From: JALEFZ01 sp039817415
Lineage (GTDB): Bacteria; Bacteroidota; Bacteroidia; J057
Reading direction: 5' to 3'
Assembly (NCBI GenBank): GCA_039817415.1
Contig: JBCBVV010000019.1
Span: forward strand, 1-64,000
DNA length: 64,000 nucleotides
Part shown: positions 53,784-63,039 of the stretch, in pieces
How positions within the stretch are numbered: the first letter of the stretch is position 1
How the letters are laid out: every line of letters starts with the position of its first letter
The notes under the pieces: model-generated
What the model saw: the letters and a program-made list of their open reading frames with translations, nothing else
Databases searched by the model: none
What the model was told of the DNA's origin: nothing
Program-made: the position numbers and the translations under genes

Positions 53784-53807
53784 AGGCTTCCCCTATTGGA
53801 GAAGCCT
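53784..53807. terminator. Terminator downstream of nuoF
   Basis: AGGCTTC (53784-53790) with GAAGCCT (53801-53807), loop 10 bases; on the minus strand followed by TTTTTC, and on the plus strand by CTTTC. It ends nuoF on the minus strand. Confidence 0.75.
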
Positions 53808-53852
53808 CTTTCTAATTTATGTTCAACCCACTAGTTGAATAGGTCTAATACC

Positions 53853-55139
53853 TTATGCCACTGTGTAAACAGAGTTTTTCACCTTAGCTTCAAACTCATC
53901 TCGGAATCTTGTAATCGTATTTCTTACTGGCCAAGCAGCAGCATCAGCCAAGGCACATACGGTTTTCCCTTCCATGGTATTACACAAATCAAGCAGGAGA
54001 TCGATGTCTCTCATTTCTCCTTGGCCAGAATCAATCTTCTTCAGAAGCTTAACTAACCAACCCGTACCTTCACGGCAAGGGGTACACTGTCCACAAGACT
54101 CGTGATCGTAAAATTTGGAAATTCTGAGAAGGAATTTCACCATATCAACTGACTCGTCAATCACGCACATTCCGCCAGTTCCCATCATGGTTCCAACGGT
54201 ACGAAGAGAATTGGCATCCATGCGAATCCCCTCAATCATATCCTCTCTTAGAATAGGTACGGAAGATCCACCAGGAACAACCGCCTTCAACTTTTTACCT
54301 CCACGAATACCACCCGCAACATTGTAGATCAAGTCTGTGATCAACATACCTGTTGGGTACTCATACACACCAGGACGATTTACATGACCAGAGATACCAT
54401 ATAGACAGGGGCCAGGATGTCCTTCAGCTCCTATACCCAAGTACCAATCGGCCCCATTTCTGATGACGTAAGGAACATGCCCTACTGTCTCAACATTGTT
54501 GATGGTAGTGGGATATCCCCAAAGGCCTTTTTGGGCAGGAAATGGTGGCTTAGAACGTGGGTAGGCACGCTTCCCTTCTAGGGACTCCATCAATGAAGTC
54601 TCCTCACCACAGATATAGGCACCAGCTCCTTTGTGTAGGTAAACATCAATGTCTACACCTGAACCCATGATATTTTTTCCAGCATAGCCTTTCGCATATG
54701 CGTCGTCGATTGCCTTTTGAACCATGTCAATCCAGTCAGCATACTCTCCACGAATGTAGATGTAGGCAGCGTCCATTTCCATGGCATAGCAAGCGATAAT
54801 AGCCCCTTCGATAATGGTATGAGGGTTATATTCAAATAGTCTTCTGTCTTTGATCGTACCTGGCTCGGACTCATCTCCATTTACAGCCAAAAAACGAGGT
54901 ACTCCTTCTTTTTTAGGAGGCATAAAGGACCACTTGAGCCCCGCATTAAAGCCAGCCCCACCACGTCCTCGGATATTAGCTTTCTTTACCTCATTGACCA
55001 CCTCTTTCCTTTCCCACTTTGAATCCGTAAGTACAGATCTAAGTGCTTGGTAGCCTCCGCCCTCTTTCTCGTAAACGTCAATTTTGTGAAAATCAGGAAT
55101 GTCTGGTAAAAGTACCTTCTTATAATTTCTCCACTCCAT
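53853..55139 (-). CDS. nuoF: NADH-quinone oxidoreductase subunit F
   Basis: A 428-residue NADH- and FMN-binding subunit of complex I. Motifs: RGRGGAGFNAGLKW (NADH loop), NGDESEPGTIKDR, YIRGEYADW, GAGAYICGEETSLMESLEG (FMN), the N3 [4Fe-4S] site SCGQCTPCREGTGW and the fourth Cys in GKTVCALADAAAWP. It is normally between nuoE and nuoG; here its neighbours are unrelated genes on both sides, so it appears detached from other nuo genes. Leader has ACACACATTTA nine bases before the ATG. Confidence 0.96.
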   Translation of the reverse strand: MEWRNYKKVLLPDIPDFHKIDVYEKEGGGYQALRSVLTDSKWERKEVVNEVKKANIRGRGGAGFNAGLKWSFMPPKKEGVPRFLAVNGDESEPGTIKDRRLFEYNPHTIIEGAIIACYAMEMDAAYIYIRGEYADWIDMVQKAIDDAYAKGYAGKNIMGSGVDIDVYLHKGAGAYICGEETSLMESLEGKRAYPRSKPPFPAQKGLWGYPTTINNVETVGHVPYVIRNGADWYLGIGAEGHPGPCLYGISGHVNRPGVYEYPTGMLITDLIYNVAGGIRGGKKLKAVVPGGSSVPILREDMIEGIRMDANSLRTVGTMMGTGGMCVIDESVDMVKFLLRISKFYDHESCGQCTPCREGTGWLVKLLKKIDSGQGEMRDIDLLLDLCNTMEGKTVCALADAAAWPVRNTITRFRDEFEAKVKNSVYTVA

Positions 55140-55266
55140 ATGTATGAACCTAAATGTGTGTTGTCCTCGTGATGTATTCGTCCGTGAAATTATAAAAACT
55201 TCGCGAACTCCCTTAATGGAATTAAAGGCTTAGGAAAATTAATGATTTTCTATGTGAGGATAACAG

Positions 55267-57447
55267 TCAAACTAGAGATTTGTTGACATTCTTTGGGAAT
55301 AGAGGGGCTTCCGTCTCCTTTTGGGCCATGGGAAGTGAGAAGGAAAAGGAAGTTCCTTCATTGACTGTGGAATGTACAGCTAGCTGGGCTCCCATTTTTC
55401 GGGCGAATTCTGCACAAAGAGCCAAACCAATTCCAATCCCTTTTTCAGAATAGGTCCCTTGCCTAGATACATTTTGCCCTAATTCAAACAGCTTGTTTTT
55501 GATATCGTCAGGCATGCCGATGCCATTGTCTGTAATTTGGAAGAAGACCTGCTGTTGTTCCTTTCTCGCCATGATGATTACCCAACCACCTGTAGGAGTG
55601 AACTTTAAGGCATTGGAAATGAGATTTCTCAGAATAAAGTTGAGCATATTTATGTCTGAGGAAACGTGTAAACCTTCACTTACTTTTACGTGTAAGCCGA
55701 TATTTTTCTCTTTTGCATATCCCGCCTGCAAATCCACATTTTCTTGTATCACCTGTTTCACAGACAATACCTGAGGCTTGTATTCTATATCACCTAATTG
55801 TGTCCTCGCCCACTGGATGAGGTTTTCGAAGAGGTTATTAATTTTCTCTGTGGATGCATATAGATTCCCCGCAAACTTCTGAAGGTCTTCATTTGAGAAG
55901 TTCTGAAGGTCGTTTTTCATCAGGTAGGCAAATTGCTTCATCCCCCCAAATTGCCCCCTTAAGTCATGGGCTACAATGGTCATGAGTTTGTTTTGAACCA
56001 AATTGGCCTTTTCTAATTCTGCTCTTGAACTCTCTAGTTCGGCTACCGTCTGCTGAAGCTTGTTCATCGTTTCCTCAATCGTCCTGTTTTTCTGTTCCAA
56101 GACGACATTGTTGTGTTTATTCAACAGATAAAGTCCTACCGCCACCAACGTGCACAAGGCTAAAAAGGCTAAACCAATCAAGGAGTAGTTGAGGTCATTT
56201 TTGATTTTTGCCTCTTCTTCCTCTAGTCTAACCTCGATTTTTTCAATCCGCTCTGCCTCTCCTTTCTGCAAATAGGAGAAGTTCTTGTTTTTATCTGGAT
56301 TCCCTCCCTCCTTGGCACTTGCCAGTAAGATCTCATTCTGTACCCTGAGATAAGCGTGATAGAAAGCTACCGCATTTCTTAAGTCTTCATTTTTTTCGTA
56401 GGCTTCAAACAACAACCTATAGCCTTCCAATTCATCAACTTTTGAAATGGAGGATTCACCTTTCTTTAAGCCAAGGCGAAAGTACTTGAGGCTTTTCTCA
56501 ATTTCCCCTTTCTCAAGATAGGTTTTACCCAACTCGTAGAAAGCATGTGCCATCAAGTGATTATTCTCCAGCCTGTCGAAGAAATTCAACGCATCACGTA
56601 AAACGGGAATGGCATTTTCAAATTCCCCTCTTAGTCTGTGGAAACGAGCTTTGCTCATGCTCAAGCGGGCCTTGAAATAAGGCTGGCTGAGGGAGGCTGC
56701 TATGCTTTTTTGTTCCTTCAAATAATGAGCTACCAGGCTCTCATTCCCAAGCTTGGCATGTAGTTCAACCAGATTATAGTAAAGTGATTCTTGCTCTAAA
56801 ATCGAAGAACCAAGGTCATTATCAGGGACTTTATTGGCTCGCTTGTAGGTTAAGGCCTTGGTGTAATATTCAAGCGCCGTCTGCTCCTCTCCTAGCATAA
56901 AAGCCCATTCGCCTAAGCAATTCAAGCTTGCTATCATGTGGCGGCTTCTCTCGTCACCGTATTTCAGGATTTCCTTTCCTGACCATGCCTCTGCCTTTTG
57001 AAAGGACTCCATCGCCAATTGGAAATAACCCATTTTGGCATATACCCTGCCTAATAGCAATTGAGAAGCTATCGCACGATCCATGGAAAAATCTCCCAAA
57101 CCCGCCATTTCATCAACAATGGCCGCATGGGCTTTGGCGTGCTTAAGTGCACTTAACGGATCACCATATATAAGGTGAATGTCAACTAGACTGGCATGAA
57201 ATACTGTTTCAAGCCCCTTGGAAGGATATTCCTGTGTCAAGTCAAGCCCTGTATAAGCATATTCTCTTGCTTGTTGGGGATTGTTGAAGTGAAATGACTT
57301 TGTTAAGGCGTTTAATAAGTTGAGTTGAATTCTAGGATCGGTAGCAGACCTGAGGCTATCTTCCATTTCCTCTGGGGTATGAAGATGTAGTGCATAACTA
57401 TTGCATGCACAAAACAAGAAGATGAGACTTGTCCAGAAGATTTTCAT
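55267..57447 (-). CDS. TPR-containing sensor histidine kinase
   Basis: A 726-residue protein. A signal peptide or anchor (~1-20) precedes about seven TPR-like helical pairs (~60-390; ALEYYTKALTYKRAN, KARLSMSKARFHRLRGEFEN, AFYELGKTYLEKGEIEKSL), one transmembrane helix (~422-440, LIGLAFLALCTLVAVGLYLL), a coiled coil, an intact H-box IVAHDLRGQFGGM, N-box LISNALKFTP, G1 DNGIGMPDD and G2 GIGIGLALCAEFA. A periplasmic sensor with cytoplasmic kinase. No response regulator adjacent. Confidence 0.9.
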   Translation of the reverse strand: MKIFWTSLIFLFCACNSYALHLHTPEEMEDSLRSATDPRIQLNLLNALTKSFHFNNPQQAREYAYTGLDLTQEYPSKGLETVFHASLVDIHLIYGDPLSALKHAKAHAAIVDEMAGLGDFSMDRAIASQLLLGRVYAKMGYFQLAMESFQKAEAWSGKEILKYGDERSRHMIASLNCLGEWAFMLGEEQTALEYYTKALTYKRANKVPDNDLGSSILEQESLYYNLVELHAKLGNESLVAHYLKEQKSIAASLSQPYFKARLSMSKARFHRLRGEFENAIPVLRDALNFFDRLENNHLMAHAFYELGKTYLEKGEIEKSLKYFRLGLKKGESSISKVDELEGYRLLFEAYEKNEDLRNAVAFYHAYLRVQNEILLASAKEGGNPDKNKNFSYLQKGEAERIEKIEVRLEEEEAKIKNDLNYSLIGLAFLALCTLVAVGLYLLNKHNNVVLEQKNRTIEETMNKLQQTVAELESSRAELEKANLVQNKLMTIVAHDLRGQFGGMKQFAYLMKNDLQNFSNEDLQKFAGNLYASTEKINNLFENLIQWARTQLGDIEYKPQVLSVKQVIQENVDLQAGYAKEKNIGLHVKVSEGLHVSSDINMLNFILRNLISNALKFTPTGGWVIIMARKEQQQVFFQITDNGIGMPDDIKNKLFELGQNVSRQGTYSEKGIGIGLALCAEFARKMGAQLAVHSTVNEGTSFSFSLPMAQKETEAPLFPKNVNKSLV

Positions 57448-57521
57448 ATCAGAAGCTAAGAATGATCCAAAACTAGACCTTAAATATTTCTATTTCAGAA
57501 CATTTTCTCTATTCAACTTTC

Positions 57522-57553
57522 TTGGCAAAAAATGACAAAAGCACGTACTTTTG
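57522..57553 (+). promoter_or_regulatory. queE promoter, apparently leaderless
   Basis: TTGG at 57522-57525, 20 bases, then TACTTTTG at 57546-57553, an exact TAnnTTTG match. The queE ATG at 57561 begins only eight bases after the -7 box, which is where transcription would start. The mRNA is therefore predicted to have no 5' leader. Confidence 0.65.
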
Positions 57554-57560
57554 CGCATTC

Positions 57561-58205
57561 ATGAAGAATGTCAAGAACAAGAGGACGAATATTCTGTACG
57601 GACAGGCTGATCCCTTACCCGTCATGGAACATTTTTACACCCTTCAGGGAGAAGGAGCTTGGACAGGTGAACCCACTTATTTTGTTCGCCTGGCGGGTTG
57701 TGATGTGGGCTGTCATTGGTGTGACGTAAAAGACTCATGGACAGTAGATGAGAACCAATATTATCCCACTACAGACATCCTCAGTTGGATCTCTGAGACT
57801 GGAGCCAAAAGGGTAGTAATTACAGGTGGAGAACCCAGTATCTACGATTTGACCCTGTTGACAGATCGATTACACGAAGCTGGTTTGCTGGTACATATTG
57901 AAACCGCAGGACCCCATCCTCTACAAGGGAGTCTTGATTGGATATGCCTTTCTCCTAAGAAATTTCTACCTCCCCTTTCGGAGTATTATGAAAAAGCAGA
58001 TGAACTAAAAATCATCATTTACAACCAGCATGACTTCAAATGGGCAGAAATGCATGCGGAGAAATGCGCATCCAATTGCATCCTTTTTTTGCAGCCTGAA
58101 TGGAGCAAAAGAGAGCAGGTAACCCCTATGATTATTGACTATATCAAGCAAAATCCTAAATGGAGGTTGTCTCAACAAACACACAAGTATTTGGATATTC
58201 CTTGA
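57561..58205 (+). CDS. queE: 7-carboxy-7-deazaguanine synthase
   Basis: A 214-residue radical SAM enzyme making 7-carboxy-7-deazaguanine from 6-carboxy-tetrahydropterin in queuosine or archaeosine-like base synthesis. The iron-sulfur ligands are in LAGCDVGCHWCDVKD (C-x3-C-x2-C), the SAM site TGGEPS, and FYTLQGEGAWTGEPTYFVR is the QueE N-terminal signature. The ATG at 57561 gives the family start; an upstream in-frame start would place the promoter inside the coding region. No queC or queD in the window. Confidence 0.93.
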   Translation: MKNVKNKRTNILYGQADPLPVMEHFYTLQGEGAWTGEPTYFVRLAGCDVGCHWCDVKDSWTVDENQYYPTTDILSWISETGAKRVVITGGEPSIYDLTLLTDRLHEAGLLVHIETAGPHPLQGSLDWICLSPKKFLPPLSEYYEKADELKIIIYNQHDFKWAEMHAEKCASNCILFLQPEWSKREQVTPMIIDYIKQNPKWRLSQQTHKYLDIP

Positions 58206-58295
58206 TTTCCGACTCAATTCCTACACATTCTTTCCTTATCATACATCGCCACTCATTCACCTGATATAACCATCCCCAGCGAAAGAAATTTCAGC

Positions 58296-58331
58296 GATAA
58301 GTAGGGAAATTCTGCTTAATTTCTACTTATC
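58296..58331. other. Inverted repeat between queE and the OmpA gene
   Basis: GATAAGTAG (58296-58304) and CTACTTATC (58323-58331) are perfect 9-base arms around an 18-base spacer that itself contains AAATT/AATTT. No U-tract follows. It may be a weak terminator for queE or an operator ahead of the OmpA gene. Confidence 0.4.
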
Positions 58332-58462
58332 TATAGGGTAAAATTGGAAGGCCTGAACGTAAGTGTTCTTATTAGGCTTACCCAATGCCAAATTATCTGA
58401 AAGAGCTAGGTGATTCAGACAAGCTAATTGCCTGCTCGGTTTCAACCTTCATTGCAAACAAC

Positions 58463-60415
58463 ATGAGCAAGTCTTCATTTCTAAGACACAGCATATTATT
58501 CCTTCTATCCATTTTGTTTCTTCCGTCTGCTTACTCTCAAGGAAAGACAAAACCGTCTGATTATGGAATCAAGTCAAAAAAAGCCTTAAAATTCTATCAG
58601 GAAGGCTTACAACATGATCGCTATAGAGACAGAGGAAAGGCCATGGCGGCATATGAGGCAGCCCTTCAATTGGAGCCTAACTTTGCCCATGCAAAATACA
58701 ACCTGGGTACTGATCTTTATGTACTTCGCTCCTATGAAGAAGCCTTACCTTACCTAGAGAGTGCCTATGAACTCAAACCAGAAGACTTTCCAAATGCTGC
58801 TTTCCTACTCGGAGAAGTATACTTTTTCAATGGTAGGTATGAGCGTGCGCTTCCCTTCCTCCAAGCTTTTGTCAACAATGGCAAGGGCAGAAAAGGCGAC
58901 CTCAAAAAAGCAGAGGGTAGGCTTAAGCATGCCATTTTTGCTGCTACGGCGATCAAAGACTCAGTTGAATTTAATCCAGTCAACCTCGGGCCCAACATCA
59001 ACAGCCCTGGAGACGAAACACATCCTTTCTTAACCGCAGATGGTTCTACTCTTTTGTTCACAGGCAAAAGGAGAGGGAGTACAGGAGGAGGCATCAATGA
59101 AGACCTCTATATCAGTCAATGGGATCAGAAAGCCTTCGCGGTTGCCCAAAATATGGGAGCCGTAGTAAATAGTCGAGAAAATCAAGGAGCTGCTAGCATT
59201 ACACAGGACGGACGGATGATCATCTTTACCGCTTGTAACCTAGAAGATGGTTATGGAAGCTGCGATCTTTATTATGCCACAAGGGAAGGAGATACTTGGA
59301 GCAAGCCCAAGAACATGGGCGCCCTGATCAATACAAGACACTGGGAGTCCTATCCTATGTTTTCCGACGATGGCAAAACACTTTTCTTTACCTCAGCCCG
59401 ACCTGAAGGCGTGGGAGGAAGAGATATATGGTATTCCAATTGGACCGGAGAAACATGGACTGAGGCCAAAAATATGGGAACCCCTATTAACTCGGCTGGA
59501 GATGAGGTAGCTCCCTTCCTGCATGCAGATGGAATTAGTTTCTATTTTTCCTCGAATTTTCATCCTGGTTTTGGGCGTTCAGATCTTTTTGTCAGCTATA
59601 AAGGAGAAGATGGAAGTTGGTCTGAACCCAAAAACATGGGCTATCCACTGAATTCTACCGCAGAAGACCAATCCATCTTTATTGGTGTAAATGGGAAAAG
59701 AGCCTTTTATAGCTCCACTAGAAAAGGTGGCCTCGGTGGAACAGACCTTTATGAATTCGAGATTCCCAAAGAGGTACGCCCCAGAATTGCGACCTTCCTA
59801 AGAGGAAAGGTTGTTGATAGCCTGAGTCGCAAGCCCCTAGCCGCTAGTATCAAACTGCTAGATGTAGAAAAAGGAGATACAGTGAGAAGGGTAAGTACCG
59901 ACAGGTTCAATGGAGAGTTTCTAGCCTCTATGCCTACAGAAAGGGAATACGCAGCCTTCGTAGAGTCAAAGGGATATCTATTCGCCAGTAAAAACTTCTA
60001 TCTGAAAGAGTTGGAGGATGAGAAATACTTTGAGGTAGTTATTGAATTAGCTCCTTTCAAAGAAGGCAAACAGGTGGTTTTAAAAAATATCTTCTTCGAA
60101 TTTAACAGTGCCACCCTAAAATCTACCTCCACCGTAGAACTTGAGTTTCTTTTCAATTTTCTGAAGAAAAACCCGAGAATGAAGATTGAAATCCAAGGCC
60201 ATACAGATAATGTTGGTTCACCCGAATACAACCTCCAGCTTTCTCAAAATCGAGCTGAAGCTGTTAAAGCCTACCTAGAAGGGAAGGGAATTAATGGCAA
60301 GAGAGTCATGGCAAAAGGGTATGGAGAAACTCAACCTGTGGCAGGCAATATTACAGAAGAAGACCGCGCCCTCAATCGTCGAACCGAGTTTAAAATCCTT
60401 TCTGTAGGCAATTAG
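58463..60415 (+). CDS. OmpA-family protein with TPR, PD40 and CarboxypepD domains (PorE-like layout)
   Basis: A 650-residue exported protein. Signal peptide MSKSSFLRHSILFLLSILFL then PSAYSQG; TPR helices (~40-150); four or more PD40/WD40-like beta-propeller blades (~180-430; HPFLTADGSTLLFTGKRRGS, YPMFSDDGKTLFFTSARPEG, GISFYFSSNFHPGFGRSDLF); a carboxypeptidase-regulatory-like domain (~445-530; LRGKVVDSLSRKPLAASIKL); and an OmpA C-terminal peptidoglycan-binding domain (~535-650; IQGHTDNVGS, LSQNRAEAVKAYL). This order is that of PorE, a type IX secretion component, but no lipobox is present, and paralogues are numerous. The ATG at 58463 starts the signal peptide. Confidence 0.85.
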   Translation: MSKSSFLRHSILFLLSILFLPSAYSQGKTKPSDYGIKSKKALKFYQEGLQHDRYRDRGKAMAAYEAALQLEPNFAHAKYNLGTDLYVLRSYEEALPYLESAYELKPEDFPNAAFLLGEVYFFNGRYERALPFLQAFVNNGKGRKGDLKKAEGRLKHAIFAATAIKDSVEFNPVNLGPNINSPGDETHPFLTADGSTLLFTGKRRGSTGGGINEDLYISQWDQKAFAVAQNMGAVVNSRENQGAASITQDGRMIIFTACNLEDGYGSCDLYYATREGDTWSKPKNMGALINTRHWESYPMFSDDGKTLFFTSARPEGVGGRDIWYSNWTGETWTEAKNMGTPINSAGDEVAPFLHADGISFYFSSNFHPGFGRSDLFVSYKGEDGSWSEPKNMGYPLNSTAEDQSIFIGVNGKRAFYSSTRKGGLGGTDLYEFEIPKEVRPRIATFLRGKVVDSLSRKPLAASIKLLDVEKGDTVRRVSTDRFNGEFLASMPTEREYAAFVESKGYLFASKNFYLKELEDEKYFEVVIELAPFKEGKQVVLKNIFFEFNSATLKSTSTVELEFLFNFLKKNPRMKIEIQGHTDNVGSPEYNLQLSQNRAEAVKAYLEGKGINGKRVMAKGYGETQPVAGNITEEDRALNRRTEFKILSVGN

Positions 60416-60442
60416 CAATAGATATTTGTCCTTCTGCAAGGA

Positions 60443-60480
60443 AAACAGCCTTCTGACGTTTATATTCAGAAGGCTGTTTC
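60443..60480 (+). terminator. Terminator after the OmpA gene
   Basis: AAACAGCCTTCTGA (60443-60456) pairs perfectly with 60466-60479 around a 9-base loop; the stem ends with TTTC. Strong. Confidence 0.85.
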
Positions 60481-60508
60481 TATAACATATTCCCCTAAGT
60501 ATTTTTTG

Positions 60509-60946
60509 ATGTTACGGAGAGCAGAATTAGAAGACAAGAAACTCCTGGCCCGCGTCCTGCAGGGCGATCAGGACAGCGAGCTCGTTCTCCTGAAAAAATA
60601 TGCTTTCATTGTTTCAGATAGGCCTGGAAAATATCACTTAAATGAGGATTCTGCCCAGAAACTTTATTTAGGCGCATTTGCTGAACTTCTCTCGCAATAC
60701 AAAGACCAAGAAGAGCAGAGTCAATTATTCTCCCAAGAACTTCGGCAGATGTTTGCTCAAAAAAGGAAGGACCAAATAGATAGAATTGCCATTCCAGCCC
60801 ACTATTTGGCCTATCAAAAAGAGTTGTTTCCTCAAGGACAGAAAATCAGAGACTTCCGCCCACTCCTCTTGTTTCTATTCGCAGCTTTGGTTGCCTTAGG
60901 AATTCTCATTTCTTATAGCATCTGGCAATCCACCCCTACTCCCTGA
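60509..60946 (+). CDS. Membrane-anchored protein with sigma region 2-like N-terminus
   Basis: A 145-residue protein. Residues ~6-66 (KKLLARVLQGDQDSELVLLKKY, then SAQKLYLGAFAELLSQY) resemble the pattern of ECF sigma factor region 2 helices, but the region-2 DNA-binding core and region 4 are missing, and the protein ends in a transmembrane helix (~118-138, LLLFLFAALVALGILISYSIW). It cannot be a working sigma factor. The ATG at 60509 directly follows an in-frame TTG. No family recognised. Confidence 0.6.
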   Translation: MLRRAELEDKKLLARVLQGDQDSELVLLKKYAFIVSDRPGKYHLNEDSAQKLYLGAFAELLSQYKDQEEQSQLFSQELRQMFAQKRKDQIDRIAIPAHYLAYQKELFPQGQKIRDFRPLLLFLFAALVALGILISYSIWQSTPTP

Positions 60947-60999
60947 TTTTTGGAATGGAATTCTTGTGTGTACCTTCCCACTATAAGAATCCACTCCTC

Positions 61000-61698
61000 A
61001 TGAAAGAAATCCTTCCCAATATCCACCTCCTTAACCTAGGTAGTGTGAATGCCTATTTGATAACCCAACCAGATGTCATCCTCATCGATACAGGAAGTCC
61101 TGGTCAAGCAGATAAGATTGTTTCCTATCTAGCAAAAATCGGCCTAAAGCTAGAAGATATCAACCATATTCTCCTTACCCATTTGCACCCAGATCACAGT
61201 GGAAATGCCGCCTATTTCAAACAAGCATGTAAAGCAAAAATATACCTTCACAAAGTAGGAGTAGATGAAGCTGAGGAAGGAAACGGAATGATCCAGAAGA
61301 TGAGTCCCAGCAAAGGAGTCCTCAGCAACATTATCTGGTATGGCTTTGTCAGAAATGTAAACCCGCATATAGAAGCCTTTAAAGTAGATCACCCCCTTAA
61401 AGATGGAGATCGTTTGCCGGTGGGAAAGGGCTTTCAGGTACGCTACGTTCCGGGCCATGATCCTTCCCAAACCGTTTTCCTATACGAGGACCAGGGAGGC
61501 ATCCTATTCGGAGCAGATACGGTAGCCAATTTCACAGGTCTTTCTCCTTTCCCATGCTATGCCAACCATGACCAAGCCAAACAAGATTTCAAGACCATTG
61601 GTGCCTTAACATTTGACAAATTGGTTATCGGACATGGATCTCCCATTCTAAAAAATGCGGATCAAGTATTCAGAAAGAAAATATTGAAGGGAAGCTGA
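61000..61698 (+). CDS. Metallo-beta-lactamase-fold hydrolase
   Basis: A 232-residue MBL-fold hydrolase. Metal ligands: THLHPDHSGN (H-x-H-x-D-H, ~residue 60), a His in VPGHDPSQT, Asp in FGADTV, and His in VIGHGSPIL. Substrate unknown; the family includes glyoxalase II and lactonases. The ATG at 61000 avoids a 15-residue N-terminal extension. Followed by rarA after 38 bases. Confidence 0.9.
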   Translation: MKEILPNIHLLNLGSVNAYLITQPDVILIDTGSPGQADKIVSYLAKIGLKLEDINHILLTHLHPDHSGNAAYFKQACKAKIYLHKVGVDEAEEGNGMIQKMSPSKGVLSNIIWYGFVRNVNPHIEAFKVDHPLKDGDRLPVGKGFQVRYVPGHDPSQTVFLYEDQGGILFGADTVANFTGLSPFPCYANHDQAKQDFKTIGALTFDKLVIGHGSPILKNADQVFRKKILKGS

Positions 61699-61736
61699 AA
61701 AGCTGATGGATTGATAGCTTTTCCTTATTTTGAGCT

Positions 61737-63038
61737 ATGGATTTGTTTGAAACAAGTGGAGGAAGTTATGGAAAGCATTTGTCCCCCTTGGCCGAGCGGG
61801 TTCGTCCGCAGACACTGGACGAAATCATAGGTCAGAAACATTTGTTGGAGGAAGGAAGTGCTTTCAGACAAGCCATTGAGCGACAAAGAGTCCCTTCTAT
61901 GATCTTTTGGGGACCTCCTGGGGTAGGAAAAACCACACTGGCTCAAATTATTGCCAGAACAGCAGAGCGTCCCTTCAGGCAGTTGAGCGCTATATCCTCG
62001 GGTGTCAAAGATGTCAGAGAAGTCCTTAGGTTTGCTGAGGGAAGACCTGGAACCATTCTTTTCATAGACGAGATTCACCGCTTTAACAAAGCCCAACAGG
62101 ATTCCCTATTGGGAGCTGTTGAAAAAGGTAGAATTACCCTCATCGGAGCAACCACAGAGAATCCTTCCTTCGAAGTCAACTCAGCCTTATTATCCCGTTC
62201 ACAAGTATATGTGCTCAAGGCATTGGTCGAGGAGGAAGTAAGAGAGTTGCTGGAAACGGCCATTCAAAAGGATGAACTGCTATCTGGGATGGATATAGAT
62301 CTACAGGAAACCCAGGCCATTTTTAGAATTGCCGGAGGAGATGCCCGAAAAAGCCTAACTCTGCTTGAAATCTTTGTCAATACACAAGAGGCTTCAGACA
62401 AAATCGTTCTTACAGATGAAGCCATCCTGGCCAGTGCACAAGAGCATATTGCTCTCTACGACAAGGGCGGGGAATTACATTATGACTTGATTTCAGCCTT
62501 TATCAAATCTGTTCGAGGGAGTGATCCAGATGGGGCGATTTACTATTTGGCCCGAATGCTGGATGGAGGAGAAGATATCAAGTTCATTGCCAGAAGGCTC
62601 ATTATTCTAGCTTCAGAAGACATAGGCAACGCCAATCCTAATGCGTTACTGCTTGCGAATGCATGCTTCCAGTCCATTAATGTCATAGGCATGCCAGAGG
62701 CCAGGATTATTCTCGCTCAGTGCACGACCTACTTGGCTTCTTGCGAAAAGAGCAATGCTGCCTATGAATCCATCAACAAGGCCATAGGCTTTGTTAAAAA
62801 GAATCCCCCACATCCAGTCCCTTTACACTTGAGAAATGCCCCAACCAAGATGATGAAAAACATGGGTTATGGAGCAAATTATAAGTATTCGCATGCTTAC
62901 GATGGGCAGGATCAACTACAACAATACCTACCAGAAGAAGCTTCAGCCGAAAGGTTTTACCATCCCAAGCCCATCGGATCCGAAGTACGTATCCGTAAGT
63001 ACTTGGAATCCCTCTGGGGAGACAAATACCTGAAATAA
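61737..63038 (+). CDS. rarA: Replication-associated recombination protein A
   Basis: A 433-residue AAA+ ATPase of the RarA/MgsA/WRNIP1 family, acting at stalled replication forks. Walker A GPPGVGKTTLA, Walker B LFIDEIHRFNKAQQD, sensor 1 GATTENPSF, sensor 2 region GGDARKSL, and the C-terminal tetramerisation half with RMLDGGEDIKFIARRLIILA and the signature SEDIGNANP. Length usual. Confidence 0.96.
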   Translation: MDLFETSGGSYGKHLSPLAERVRPQTLDEIIGQKHLLEEGSAFRQAIERQRVPSMIFWGPPGVGKTTLAQIIARTAERPFRQLSAISSGVKDVREVLRFAEGRPGTILFIDEIHRFNKAQQDSLLGAVEKGRITLIGATTENPSFEVNSALLSRSQVYVLKALVEEEVRELLETAIQKDELLSGMDIDLQETQAIFRIAGGDARKSLTLLEIFVNTQEASDKIVLTDEAILASAQEHIALYDKGGELHYDLISAFIKSVRGSDPDGAIYYLARMLDGGEDIKFIARRLIILASEDIGNANPNALLLANACFQSINVIGMPEARIILAQCTTYLASCEKSNAAYESINKAIGFVKKNPPHPVPLHLRNAPTKMMKNMGYGANYKYSHAYDGQDQLQQYLPEEASAERFYHPKPIGSEVRIRKYLESLWGDKYLK

Positions 63039-63039
63039 G

